A DNA stretch of 64,000 nucleotides from Protula sp. h YS-2021 (taxonomy: Eukaryota; Annelida; Polychaeta; Sabellida; Serpulidae): NCBI GenBank assembly GCA_949752745.1, contig OX457032.1, positions 9,668,271-9,732,270 on the forward strand. The letters run 5' to 3'. Every line of letters starts with the position of its first letter. Positions within the stretch are counted from its first letter, which is position 1. Below, piece after piece: positions 32,084-45,834 of the stretch. The notes beneath the pieces were generated by a model, which made no database searches, was not told the DNA's origin, and worked only from the letters and a program-made list of their open reading frames with translations. Both the position numbers and the translations under genes were made by a program.

Positions 32084-32278
32084 TTGATTGCTGTGTCATT
32101 TACAGTTAGACAGTGCCTTTTATTTCTTCTTCAACTTGTAGACGAAGATCCTCAGTGCAGCCACCCAATTTCTACGTACAATCCGTACCCTCTCTGCGAC
32201 CGTAGCAGAAGCAAAATAGGACTACTGCTCTGCGACAAGACACGCATGAATACCGAGTGTGACATTGCTGTAGAATGA
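32084..32278 (+). CDS. candidate small Cys-rich protein or terminal exon
   Basis: Two readings share one frame. As a whole ORF it is 64 codons, with a hydrophobic N-terminal stretch (QCLLFLLQLV, residues 10-19) that could be a weak signal peptide, then a polar tail with four Cys (residues 25, 39, 51 and 60). Alternatively, a strong 3' splice site, with a long pyrimidine tract ending in cttgtag at 32141, makes 32142-32278 a terminal exon of 45 codons. The splice reading is better supported. No AATAAA follows within about 200 bases. Family not recognised, and I assign no function. Confidence 0.28.
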   Translation: MIAVSFTVRQCLLFLLQLVDEDPQCSHPISTYNPYPLCDRSRSKIGLLLCDKTRMNTECDIAVE

Positions 32279-35200
32279 AAACATTGACACTTTGGCATAG
32301 TTAGGTTCAGTGACGATGCAGCAATGAGCGCCAATCATTCATTCCCGTTTTATCTACCAACAACCAATCGTCTTACCTATAGAGGAGTAAGAAAAAGGTT
32401 AATTCAAGTCTAAAGTGCAGGTCGCGAATTCCGCTTTTACTCATAAAACTCTTTTTGAGAATGAAACGTCAGTTTTATTCCTGAAAAGCTTCCGTTCGCT
32501 TATCTCTGCTTTAGATTGGGTTCGAAAACGGTGACGGAGCGAAACAGCCCTTCATGTCAAGCTAAACAAGAGGTGTCCAGAATAAGTAAAGAAACTGGGC
32601 CATCTCTCTTTCTTTTAATTCCTTCTTTCAACCTGATGGGTGGAAAAGCGACCATTGTAACACAATGACAACATAAAAGAGTGTATTGTTCACGAATATC
32701 CCAGCTCACGAATACTGAATTTATGCGTATGATTGCAAGAGATTCTTCTAGGCGCTATGGGCGCGTTGAGCTCGATTTGCAATAACATAAACAAGATCTT
32801 ATACCTTCATGACAGGCTGAACGGACATATTTTATTCTGATGAAATTACCACCGAACGTCTTAAGCTTTAGCGTTATGATCTTCCTCTAGTGACTAAAGC
32901 TATCACTCCGAGTCTTGTAAGAACAATAATGATCAAGATAAAGGTATATTTGACAAATTCTTAGAATATATCTCACCCAAAGAATTGTCAAAGAACTCCA
33001 TCTGAAATTTGCATCTACCACTCGAGTCTTCTAAGTTCAATGCTATTCAAGCTGAGAGCAATACTCGCTCACGCTCAGAGATAAACTCTTGCAATATCCC
33101 TCTTTCTTTCTCTTTTTATATAGCCTGCTAATGCTCCTCCGAGTCTTCTAAATGCATACCAAAATTAAAAACATGTTTAATAAAATCTTGTTACTTGAGA
33201 ACAAACTGCCACTGAAGTCTGTTATTACGGTTTCTAGTCTTGTGACTAGGGACAAAAATAATCGGATTAAGTCAAATCTAACAGTGTCTTGTACTATGTC
33301 TAACCCTAAAATGTCAGACAATTTTTTCTTAGTCTGCTACACCCAAACTCTCCTAAGGTCAATAGTCATCAAGATAAAGGTGTGTTTAATAAATCCTAGT
33401 AATATCGCTCACCTTAAAGAAAAACCAAATAACTGGCACCTTCGTGATAAAACCGCAGAAGGTTAGATTTCACTGAAATTCGGCTTTTCGTTAATACCTG
33501 CACTAATTCTTGGCGCATTGGAAAACTGTAATAGCCACGTAGGTAGTTATGTTTGCTATCGTTACACAAATGTCATTCCAAATATAACTAGATACAAGTA
33601 GGTACCAAAGTTGTTTGAATTGTTTTCGAATTAGTTTCAGCACTTTTGGGCGAATCACAAAGAAAGTTTATTAAGCACTAGCTTAAGACACGATTTTAAT
33701 GAAAAATTTGTTACCAATATTTTAACTATTTTTAGCAAATCGCCAAACAATTAATAGCTAGCTAGGCACTTAGGTGCCCTATTCTAATCAAAATTTTAAG
33801 ACGACGTTTTCATTTAAACCATAGAAAGATATATTTCTCACAATATTTCGGCCAGTTCTAGTGAATTGTCAAAGAAGTAATGGTCATGTTGGTACTAATC
33901 CATGCTACCTTTAACCAAATTACAAGACAGTCAGACCATAGCCCTAGCTTTAGCAAAAATGTGATAATTTTGTACTTGCAAATATTGGTTTTGGCGAATC
34001 ACCAAAAAAACGTAACAACCAGATAGACCATTTTCCTTCTTCTTTCAATCAAAATTTCGGTCAATTTTGGGGAATCTCCAAAAATAACCAGGTAGGAACG
34101 CATGCAGCTATATTTAATCATGATTTCAAGAAAATCAGTCTACAGCTTAAGAGATATGAGTTATAAAAGTTGACAGCGTACATATGCACATGTATTACTT
34201 TCTTAGAATGGAACGTTTTGTCATGTGTTATAACAATGACACAGAATAACAGCATACATTGTGTTTGAAAATGGCGTATATTGCTTTATGCATTTCTTAC
34301 ATAAGCTCTGAAAAATATCATAATGTTGCCTTTAATGGTAAAGGAAAACTTCATTGCTTAAGCGTTGATTCAGATTTGGTACCTGAAAAAGTCGCGCGTA
34401 GTTTTTCGCACTATTCCTGTGCACTATTCACGGTTTTTCAGAATCTTTTTAAAATATATGGAAGGGTGCTTTGGAGGGAATAATATCACTGAAAAAAACT
34501 GCCAGCCAAGATGCTACATAAAAATGGATCTTTAACTTTTTTTATTTTTTTGTATACATTAAGTTATTTTTTGAAACAGAGCAAAATTGCTGTAGATATT
34601 TGTGAGATATGAGGTTTTTAAGGGCCCTTCTGTATCTATCAGGGAAACTTGAGAAAGTGTTAAGTATCAAAGGTCGCCCATTACTTCGTGTGTTGAGGGT
34701 TGATCAATAATTTGATTCAAGCTTCTTGACAAAGCATCGGCGCAGTCGTATCATAATTGAGATCTAATCAAATTGAGAAATTCAAGAGTTTTGTACTCGA
34801 TGAATGTTTATTTCTTTTTCGTCAGCCAGCGTTATTGTTTATTTTTACCAAGAGCTTGTCTTTATTGCATGCGGGGTTAACAATACACACTACAGCAAGC
34901 TTAAGCAGTCTTGTTTATTTTGCAAGTTTAAATAAACCACAATTACATTAGAAATTATACAAGGAGTTACACCTTGAAATTGTTATAATTTTAATCAAGC
35001 ATAACAAGAAAGGAATTTGATGCAATGGATAGGTTTTTATGGGTTATACTGTGAAAGCATGCAAAGTTTATTTCGTAAAAATCATTTTAAAATGTCACGC
35101 GATTTGTTCAAAATTCAAAAGCCAAATAATCCGCTCAGCCTATCAGAAACTTACGCGGTTACTGGCCAAATTAACGACATGGCATTGATAACATGTTAAA

Positions 35201-35495
35201 ATATCAAATTTGCAACATAAAAAGTGAGCAAAAACAACAACAACAATAACAACAACGCATATACGCAGTTGCTTATATGTGTAACAGTGACTGTGCGAAG
35301 TCTGTGAAATTTTCAGTGAATCTGTGAAATCTCTGAACATGTCATTAGATGAAGCTGTCTGCAGTTGATAAAATCCATTAAAATAAGATTTGAGAGAGTT
35401 ATACTCTTACAATTATGAAGTTGCTTGATATTAATGACAAATTCTAATAATAGTCTAAAGAAGTTGTTTTGTTGCAAAATTAACTGAATTCCCAT
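32279..35495. other. AT-rich stretch with old, diverged internal repetition
   Basis: Related phrases recur: atcaagataaaggt at about 32933 and 33370; gaattgtcaaagaa, gcgaatcaccaaaa, gcaaatcgccaaac and ggaatctccaaaaa at about 32982, 33857, 33994, 33737 and 34070. They suggest an ancient array with units of about 100-200 bp. A 104-codon frame at 33152-33466 overlaps this and is not gene-like. No other feature. Confidence 0.35.
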
Positions 35496-35988
35496 GGAAA
35501 GGTGTTACATACTGAGTTGCTTCTTTTTAAGGCTGTTACTTACTGCGTTGCCTCTCGGTAGGGCTGTTACTTACTGAGTAGCTTCTCTGTAAGGCTGTTA
35601 CTTACTGAGTAGCTTTCTGTAAGGCTGTTACTTGCTGAGTAGCTTCTCTGTAGGGCTGTTACTTACTGAGTAGCTTCTCTGTAGGGCTGTTAGTTACTGA
35701 GTGGTCTGTCTGTAAGGCTGTTACTTAGTGAGTAGCTTCTCTGTAAGGCTGTTACTTACTGAGTAGCTTCTCTGTAGGGCTGTTAGTTACTGAGTGGTCT
35801 GTCTGTAAGGCTGTTACTTAGTGAGTAGCTTCTCTGTAAGGCTGTCACTTAGTGAGTAGCTTCTCTGTAGGGCTGTTACTTACTCAGTAGCCTCTTCGTA
35901 GGGCTGTTACTTACTGAGTAGCTTCTCTATAAGGCTGTTACTTAGTGAGTAGCTTCTCTGTAAGGCTGTTCCTTAAGGCTGTTACTGA
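35496..35988. repeat. 31-bp minisatellite with 93-bp trimer
   Basis: About 15 copies containing ggctgttacttactgagtag. A distinctive copy (gtggtctgtctg) recurs at about 35701 and 35794, 93 bases apart, with the same neighbours, so a three-unit block was duplicated. Not related in sequence to the 31-bp array at 17764. Confidence 0.95.
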
Positions 35989-36047
35989 GCATGTTGTGTG
36001 GCTAAGTGGTACTTGTTATTTAAACGTTGAGAAATACCATTGTTGTT

Positions 36048-36053
36048 TTTATT
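36048..36053 (-). promoter_or_regulatory. possible poly(A) signal, minus strand
   Basis: AATAAA on the minus strand about 180 bases beyond the stop of the weak exon candidate at 36231-36334. Chance occurrence is likely in this AT-rich flank. Confidence 0.15.
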
Positions 36054-36230
36054 ACTAACACTGCTTTCTGTAAATTTCACCTTAAAATGTTTAGGCTCGG
36101 ATGCCCTCTCCAAATTGTACAGATTCGCTGAAAATTTTAGTGACTTTGTGAAGTCACTGATTTGATAAATTTACTGTAACATACTGCGTGTGTGTGTATG
36201 GTGTCTCTAATCGGTTTCGATGAATGAGCG

Positions 36231-36334
36231 TCAGACGACATCAGTCTTGTGAATGGTCATGTGACTAGACCTCCGTCTCCGTGACCACTTCGCCATCGTC
36301 GCAGGACCTTTGGTTGCCATGACAATATTTACAT
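36231..36334 (-). CDS. weak terminal-exon candidate
   Basis: A minus-strand acceptor (gtgtatatgttgcag) ends at 36335. It is followed by an open frame to a TGA at 36233-36231 that encodes a basic peptide including MATKGPATMAKWSRRRR. The frame continues upstream only through the GA/CT-rich array, which makes long false frames (up to 481 codons) that should not be trusted. The exon reading is possible but unproven. Confidence 0.18.
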
Positions 36335-36369
36335 CTGCAACATATACACACACAAAGAAACAAAGGTAA

Positions 36370-38650
<2,281 letters not shown>

Positions 38651-38651
38651 A

Positions 38652-38769
38652 CTCGGACAGTTGACCCACACTCGGACAGTTGGCCCACACTCGGACAGTT
38701 GGCCAACACTCGGACAGTTGGCTCACACTCGGACAGTTGGCTCACACTCGGACAGTTGGCCCACACTCA
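38652..38769. repeat. 18-bp minisatellite (acactcggacagttggcc)
   Basis: About six and a half units, nearly identical. 18 is a multiple of three, but the open stretch is short. Confidence 0.95.
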
Positions 38770-39023
38770 TCTGAGAGCTGAACTGTTCAGGGGAACAATG
38801 TCTGCGGATAACTGATCTGGATATGGAAACTTTTATTTTAAACATACTCATAACAATTTTCTTGCATTTAAAAGATTTTTGATGTCATAAAATATTACAG
38901 AAAAGGTTAACATAAAAAATAAACCTGTTCCCTTGTAAGAGCCCTTCTCATTTCATGTGAAATACGGGGGTGCAATACCTTTTGCGCATTTTATAAATAA
39001 AAACTCGTGACATAACGCCAAAT

Positions 39024-39041
39024 ACAGAGAAAGAAAGAGAG

Positions 39042-39083
<42 letters not shown>

Positions 39084-39103
39084 AGGGAGAGAGAGAGAGA
39101 GAG

Positions 39104-39154
<51 letters not shown>
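39024..39154. repeat. (GA)n microsatellite with interruptions
   Basis: About 130 bases of GA with a few AAG, CAG and GGG interruptions. Plus strand purine-rich, as at the other GA tracts. Confidence 0.95.
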
Positions 39155-39156
<2 letters not shown>

Positions 39157-39996
39157 CAACTTTGTAAAAACCTGCTTGATCTCTCTTGTGTTGTCAGGTA
39201 TATGTTAAGGGAACGTTGCCCAATAGCTTAATTGAATCTCAACGGTTTCTGATCCGGTGATTTGCCCATTGTTTTTAATTGTCAAAGGCAGTTTTCGTCC
39301 GTGGGTACAATTGAGGCATTGCAGTGAAGCTCACGAAGCTATCCCACAACAAAGACTGAGATAAACCACCTCAAACCGGCTGACTTATGCCATTATTTAC
39401 CTGTGCCACTCAACCATTTAATGGGGTATTGTTTTCCAGCGAACATCATTTAGGGGATCCTTGATAAAACCATTCAAAGAAAATCATCATAATTCCACAC
39501 ACCAGAAGTGACCCATTTAGTGAAAAGCCAACAAACAAAACAATTGTTTCGACACATTAAGCTGCAGATGGAAGAACAGCGTTTTGTTGGTGCGTTTCCA
39601 CGCTATATTCTGTGACAGTACCATCATCTGCTGGTTTCCATTCTGGGACTACAGAGCCTGGGCGCATGCGTGTCATTGCACCCCGTCCCTTGAGGTTCTT
39701 TGTGCAGGGTCATAAGCGTGGTATGTACTTGTAAATAATGTGAAATCAAGCGATTAACACTAATCCAGCCAAACAAGAGAACAAACAATACTTTTAACAA
39801 CATTTAAACGTCATTTAATATCCAACGGGATGGTTAATTATTATCCAAACATGATTTACTTTTAGTCTGAGGGCGGCTGGCTGGTCAAAAGAAATAAAGC
39901 GTGCATGTTGCTGAAGGCTGGAGCTTATGAAAACAGAAATGCCCCAGTGTTTAAATTTGTTACAAAATCATAGATCTGGAGTGTACTTAAAGTACT
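39155..39996. other. non-coding spacer
   Basis: No ORF, RNA or repeat structure recognised. Confidence 0.4.
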
Positions 39997-40270
39997 TTCA
40001 CCAGGACCAGTACCAGCACCTCACCAGGACCAGAATAGTAGCAGTCCCATCGCAGCAGCCAGGGCAGTAGCAGTGCAATCACAAGTACCAGGCAGTAGCT
40101 TCACCAGTACCAGAACTGTAGCAGTACCCTTACTAGTATCAGAGTTGTAGCAGTACCCTTACTAGTATCAAAGCTGTAGCAGTACCCTTACTAGTAACAG
40201 AGCAGTAGCAATACCCTCATCAGTATCAGAGTGGTAGCAGTACCGTCACAAGTATCAGAGCAGTAGCAGT
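39997..40270. repeat. ~29-bp degenerate minisatellite
   Basis: About nine units containing gtagcagtacccttactagt, more diverged to the left (ccaggaccagtaccagcacc). Unit length varies between 28 and 31 bases. Confidence 0.88.
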
Positions 40271-40727
40271 AAATGATTTTGCCAATGAAAATTGACACTG
40301 AGAGTTACTCCGTCACATTGTGCTGAGACAGGTTGGAGTTCCTAACCAATTAAATACTCAAGCAGCATCTCAGGTGGTGTAAATTGTAACTCAGTAACGC
40401 GTTTCATAAATTGCAATTAAATTCATCCCAGAACAATTGCAATGAAGTCTTGTACGGTGCGAGATTAATTAAACCTGTCAAAGTGTTACATGAAAGACAA
40501 CAAAGAATCTCCGACAAGCGCAATAAGCATAACACAGAAAGCAAAATCTTAACACCCTTTTAATTCTTGGATAATGGTTGTCAAAGCAATGGCAAATAGT
40601 GTTAAAATGCCACCAAATGTATACTATAACAATGGTTATAGAATTGAAAAAAAAAAAACTTTATTTCATGATTTTGGGCCGAGTTGGCAAAAATTTGTTG
40701 GACCGAGTCGTTACATGGTGCCAAGTT

Positions 40728-40822
40728 GGTAATGGGCCGAGTTGTCCAGACCCCGTGCAGACAACGTACCCGTTAGACTGTAAATCGTGAGGTCATGAGT
40801 TCGATTCCCGGTTGGGGCGATG
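40728..40822 (+). repeat. tRNA-like SINE head or tRNA pseudogene
   Basis: The stretch cccgttagactgtaaatcgt followed by gaggtcatgagttcgattcc looks like the anticodon arm and T arm of a tRNA, with a good internal B box (gttcgattcc). The D-arm side is disturbed, with no clean A box, and the 3' acceptor half does not pair. The following 480 bases are AT-rich and end in a sequence shared with the repeat at 13080-13114. A tRNA-derived SINE is the likeliest reading. It is not a functional tRNA gene. Confidence 0.5.
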
Positions 40823-41308
40823 AATATTTTTTTGCCGGATTGAATTGATTTTTGGCAGAAAACATGCCTTGGTGATCCTGTATGCCACTTTTTATTTTTC
40901 AGCCGATTTTTTTAATTTTTAAATTTTAACGATTTTTTTTTAAACTTTAGAAAATACTTATATACATGACGTAGAAAGAAGTGTTCAAAGTGTACCTTCC
41001 ACAATGGCTGAGGCGGGAGATCGATTTCAATATCCAAGATAGTTCTTCCGGTTCACTGCGGGTACAACTTTTCGTGTTTTTTTTTTTTGGAACGGTAACG
41101 AAATTTCAATTGCTCTGCCTATGACGTCATCAATTACGAATTATATGACGGCATTTATGTTTTGAAGCTCAGTAACTCGAAAAGCAATGAAGCGTCCTTT
41201 TTGCAACAGAATACTCACTGGTAAGCAAGGTAATCTTGTTTGCATGTTTTCTTCTGTAATTGTTCCGTTCAAAGTGACTGATTAGGGGCTGGGGAGACAT
41301 ATCATTAT
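40823..41308. repeat. dispersed-repeat segment, right end shared with 13080-13114
   Basis: It ends with gtgactgattaggggctgg then ggagacatatc, matching the right end of the element at 12514-13114, including taagcaaggt a little upstream. The left limit is uncertain. It may be the body of the SINE-like element whose head is at 40728, or a separate insertion. Confidence 0.45.
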
Positions 41309-41343
41309 TATTATAATTATTATATATTATTATTATTATTATA
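41304..41343. repeat. ATT-rich 3' tail of the LINE
   Basis: Short ATT/TAT run at the 3' end of the minus-strand LINE, abutting gacatatc of the neighbouring repeat. Confidence 0.8.
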
Positions 41344-41463
41344 AAGTGTTCTTTTATAGCGCAAACATCAATACTGTTCTATGCGCTGTACAAAATTCGT
41401 TAAGACTAAAATTCATATAAAAATTTAATTAAAACTAAGAAATATCTAAATTAAAAAAGTTGA

Positions 41464-42177
41464 CTAGTCATTAATACTGTAAGCTTTCCTGAATAAGTAA
41501 AATTTTAATTTAGATTTAAAAGCAGATAGAGTGTCTGTTTCTCTAATATGACGTGGTAGACTATTCCATAATCTAGGTGCCGATGCGCGGAAGGCTCTTT
41601 CTCCTGCATATTTAAGTTTAGTACGCGGAACCGTCAGCGTTTTTACATCACTGGATCGGAGTGTGCGTGATGTTATGTTCCATGTCAACAAATCTTTTAA
41701 ATAACTAGGCCCGGTGTCATGTAGACATTTGTAGGATAGCACGCAGAGTTTAAACTCGATGCGAAACTTGATTGGTAGCCAGTGTAATTCGACAAAAGCT
41801 TGTGTTGCAGAGTCTTGATATCCAAGGTTGTATATTAACCTGGCTGCCATGTTCTGGACTCGTTGTAGTTTATTGATTAGGTATTTCGGGATGCCAAAAT
41901 ATAAAGAGTTTGCATAGTCCAGTCGCGAGATGACAAATGCCTGAACGAGTGTGTGTAATGCCTTTTTGGTAAGATATTTCCTCATTTTCCTGAGCATGGG
42001 AATGTTTCTGTAACACACTCTTATAACGCCATGTACTTGAGATTTCATTTTAAGGTCACAGTCAATAAAGACGCCAAGATTTTTCACAGTCGTTTTCGTA
42101 TTAATTTCAGTTTCACTAACTTTCAAAGAACTGAAGGCAACTTTTTTAAATTTTTGTTGGGTTCCGATCAGAATCAC
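41464..42177 (-). pseudogene. LINE pol, C-terminal segment
   Basis: A 237-codon frame. It begins just after the reverse transcriptase catalytic region (MILIGT; VKNLGVFIDCDLKMKSQV) and holds the conserved thumb and C-terminal block typical of CR1/L2/Rex-like elements, with LQRVQNMAARLIYN, ELHWLPIKFRIEF and APRLWNSLPRHIRE. It is joined to the upstream frame by a one-base shift in an A run near 42200. Confidence 0.85.
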
Positions 42178-42205
42178 TTCTGTTTTTTCGCCATTTAACT
42201 TTAAT

Positions 42206-42433
42206 TTATTTTTTATTCATCCATTGCGATATCTCAAATATGCAGGTTTCTATCGCTAATTTCCCTCGCATTTGGCTTTCTATGGAATTTGCATCCATCG
42301 ATTGTTGTAGTTGTGTGTCATCGGCAAAGAGGTGGTAAACTATTGACAGAAGAAGCATGATATATCCAAGCTCTCTAGTGTAGGACGTGTAGGCCCATGG
42401 TCCCAGACCACTGCCTTGTGGTACACCCGTCAA
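42206..42433 (-). pseudogene. LINE pol, RT catalytic segment
   Basis: A 75-codon frame with RT motif B-like GVPQGSGLG (residues 3-11) and the catalytic FADD box (residues 36-39), a Phe variant of YADD common in non-LTR elements. It ends at a stop caused by a one-base shift in an A run at about 42200. Its start overlaps the previous frame, which closes at 42430. Confidence 0.88.
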
Positions 42434-44103
42434 GAGTTTGCCTTAGACATACAGTTGCCAATTTTTACTCGTTGACTACGCTGCGACAAGTACGATTTGA
42501 ACCACTCATTGCCAGTTTCTTGTATGCCATACAGTGTCGTTAGCCGTTCCAGGAGGATCTCGTGGTTTACCGTATCGAAGGCCGCGCTAAGGTCCAGTAA
42601 GGTTAGTATTGAAACTTTCTGATTGTCCATACTCCAGAGAAGTTCATCAAATATTTTTAAAAGCTCAGTCTCAGTTGAGTGGCCTTGTCGGTATGTTGAT
42701 TGATATGGGTCTTGTAGAGAGTTACTTGCACAATGATCGCTTAATTGGTCTAAAACTACTCTTTCTAAAATTTTGCTTAGGAATGGAAGATTAGACACCG
42801 GTCTATAATTTGAAAATGACGTTCCACCATTTGTTTTTTTTATTAAGGATGTGATAACAGCCTCCTTGAAAGCTATTGGGACGTAACCTTCAAACAGCGA
42901 ACGGTTGAAAATAGACGTGATGAGAGGAGCCGTTTCTTTTATACATTCTTTCAGTAGGCTCGTAGGGATTGGATCTAACAAACAGGTCTTGTCGGGGGCT
43001 TTGCTTATTATTTGCATCACCTCATCCTGGCCTACTTCATTAAACTGAAACTTTTCTGCCAGTGGTAGGTCGATTTTTATGACGTTGTCACACGGGGTGA
43101 ATGTTTCATTTATTTTTGAAATCTTGCTTTGCAAAAATGCTGTAAAGTCATTTGCTAACTGTTCTTCGGAAACATGTTCAGGTAGTGGAGTGTCCTGTTT
43201 TCTGTTGCAAATTTGTTGGAAGAATTGAAATAGCTGTCTCTGATTGCCTTGGTTTTCCATTACAAGCAGATGATAATGTTCAGCTTTTTTAGTGTCCAAA
43301 AGGGAATTAAATATAGTGCGTTGATTTAGAAATTTTTTAAGATCATCTGTCCTGCCTGTTGATTTCCAGCGGAGCTCTAATTGTCGTTTTTTCCTTCTCT
43401 CAGATTGAATTTCATCATCATACCATTGGTTTTTTGGTCTATACCTTGTCGTTTTAACGATGACCGGTGCATGTTTGTCAATCGTTGACTTTAGTAGAAA
43501 GTTAAATCCATTTACTGTATCTTCGAACGAGTTTAACGGCCGTTCTAGGAGTTTGTCACAACCGATTTTAATGTCTTTTTTAAAATGGTCTAAATTGATA
43601 TCTTTGACAGGATGGGTAGTACGAGTTACGGTTGCGAAATCCTTCTTTGGCATGGAGAGAAGCGTCTGTATTGCATAATGATCCGTGAATAAAGACATCA
43701 CCGATGGGAATGAGGCAATCATGTCGTCATTGCGTGTGAGAATGAGATCGATGGTATGGCCTGACGTATGTGTTGGAACTCTAACGTGTTGTCTGAGTGA
43801 AAATATGTCACACATGTCGTTGAAATCTTTGGTAAAAGCGCCGGTGGTTTTGTCCATGTGAATATTAAAGTCGCCACAGATGAGTAATCGATCACACAGG
43901 CTCAGTGTTTGTTCTAAAAATGTCGTAAATTCTTCGACAAACTTTGTCTTCGAACTACGTGGTGGTCGGTAGATAACATGTAGTGATGTCGGTTTGGTTT
44001 TAGACGGAATAGCTACACTGCAGCTATCAAATGTTTCGAATTTTGTGGAATTTTGCACGGTGGACTTGATTGTTGATCTCAGTATCCGTTTTTGTTTTAA
44101 CAA
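42430..44103 (-). pseudogene. LINE pol, endonuclease C-terminus and RT N-terminal half
   Basis: A 557-codon frame. It carries APE-type endonuclease motifs GDFN (77-80), DLILTR (119-124) and TDH (140-142, usually SDH), then a linker, then RT motifs SNYRPVSNLP and the catalytic LDLSAAFD (503-510). There is no ATG at its start: upstream coding continues in another frame to about 44190 through a shift near 44090. The endonuclease N-terminus, with its first catalytic residues, is missing, so the enzyme cannot be active. The frame ends at a shift at 42430. Confidence 0.88.
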
Positions 44104-44194
44104 AAATACTGACCGCTTTCGTTTTCACAGGATTTTCTATCCTGTATCTGATTGGCACCTTTGTGTTCCTCAACATCCGACGAGCAAAATGCTA

Positions 44195-45495
44195 AATCGT
44201 TTAGATATTTTCTCACACAGCGAATGGCAGGCTCTTGTACTCACTTAGATATTTTCTCACACAGATCAGAATTGCAGGCTTTCGTGCTCGCTTATATATT
44301 TTCTCACACAGATCAGAAGGGTAACTTCTCGTGCTCGCTTAGATATTTTCTCACATAGATCAGAATGACAGGTTGCCGTACACGCTTAGATATTTTCTCA
44401 CACAGATCAGAATGGCAGGCTATCGAGCTCGTTTAGATATTTTCTCACACAGATCAGAACGGCAGGCTCTCGTGCTCGCTTAGATATTTTCTCATACAGA
44501 GAATGGAACAGCTCTCGAGCTCATTTAGATATTTTCTCACACAGATCAGAATGGCAGGCTCTCGCGCTCGCTTAGATATTTTCTCACACAGATCAGAATG
44601 GCAGGCTCTTGTGCTCGCTTAGAAATGTTCTCACACAGATCAGAAGGGTAGCTTCTCGTGCTCACTTAGATATTTTCTCATTCAGATCAGAAGGGCAGGT
44701 TCTCGTACTCGCCTAGATATTTTCTCACACAGATTAGGATGGCAGCTTCCCGTGCTCGCTTATATATTTTCTCACAAAGATCAGAATGGCAGGCTCTTGT
44801 GCTCACTTAGATATTTTCACACACAGATCAGAATGGCAGGCTCTCGAGCTCGTTTAGATGTTTTCTCACACAGATAAGAATAGCTGGCCCCCGTGCTCGC
44901 TTAGATATTTTCTCACACAGATAAGAATAGCAGGCTCCCGTGCTCACTTAGATATTTTCTCATACAGATCAGAATGGCAGCTTGTCATGCTCGCTTAGAT
45001 ATTTTCTAACGCAGATCAGAATGGCAGGCTCTCGTGCTCGCTTAGAAATTTTCCCACACAGATCAGAAGAGTAGCATCTCGTGCTCACATAGATATTTTC
45101 TCACACAGATCAGAATGGCAGGCTCTCGTGCTCGCTTAGAAATTTTCCCACACAGATCAGAAGAGCAGCATCTCGTGCTCACATAGATATTTTCTCATAC
45201 AGATCAGAATGGCAGGTTATCGTGCTCGCTTAGATATTTTCTCACACAGATTAGAATAGCTTTCTCTTGTGCTCGCTTAGAAATTTTCTCACACAGATTA
45301 GAATGGCAGGCGCTCGTGCTCACTTACATATTTTCACACACAGATTAGAATAACAGGCTCTTGTACTCACTTAGATATTTTCTCACACAGATAAAAATGG
45401 CAGGCTCTCTATCTCATTTAGATATTTTCTCACACAGATTAGAATATCAGGATCTCGTGCTCATTTAGATATTTTCTCACACAGATCAAAATGGC
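44195..45495. repeat. 47-bp minisatellite, ~28 copies
   Basis: Head-to-tail units containing agatattttctcacacagat, followed by cagaatggcaggctctcg and tgctcgctt. Copies vary by up to about ten changes. A few longer blocks repeat (45028-45110 and 45115-45190 are near copies). The left edge falls on the truncated 5' end of the LINE. Confidence 0.96.
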
Positions 45496-45687
45496 AGTCA
45501 CTTTTACTTCTGTTTCGGTCGTATCTAAAGTGGATATAAGGGAATTACAGAGCCATAGTGGAGCAAAATTTGCATTTATTTCGTAGAACGCTTTTTTACC
45601 AGTAAAAGCGTAAGTTTGAGTTCTCCGCTTTTAGCGATATGTGTCCCACCCACCCGACCCTCTTCTACTGGTTCCTGTTCATTAAGC

Positions 45688-45834
45688 GTACGCCCCACTA
45701 GGCCTACACGGCAAATTTTTCGTGCCCATTAGACCTACACCTCTCTAGGCCTAAGCGGAGGTTTGTTGATATGCATTAGGCCTACGCCTCACTGGACCTA
45801 TGCTCACTAGGCCTATGCGGGACAAAATTTAGTG
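45688..45834 (+). repeat. left arm of a long inverted repeat (ggcctac-rich)
   Basis: The segment with acgccccactaggcctac, tgcccattagacctac, aggcctacgcctcactgg and aggcctatgcgg matches the reverse complement of 46815-46952 in the same order. Aligned by eye, most positions agree over about 130 bases with a few gaps. Confidence 0.75.

Larger units (their letters stand above)
41304..44190 (-). mobile_element. 5'-truncated CR1/L2-like LINE
   Basis: Minus-strand non-LTR retrotransposon. In transcription order it has the C-terminal part of an APE-type endonuclease, a reverse transcriptase, a C-terminal region with LQRVQNMAARLI and LHWLPIKFRIEFKL, and a 3' UTR with gtacagcgcatagaacag and tttgcgctataaaag-like sequence leading into an ATT-rich tail (41304-41343). 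That layout is typical of the CR1/L2 group. The element is cut at about 44190 inside the endonuclease and meets a 47-bp array. Only a few frameshifts interrupt the pol frame, so the copy is fairly young. It lacks the promoter and any ORF1. Confidence 0.88.
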
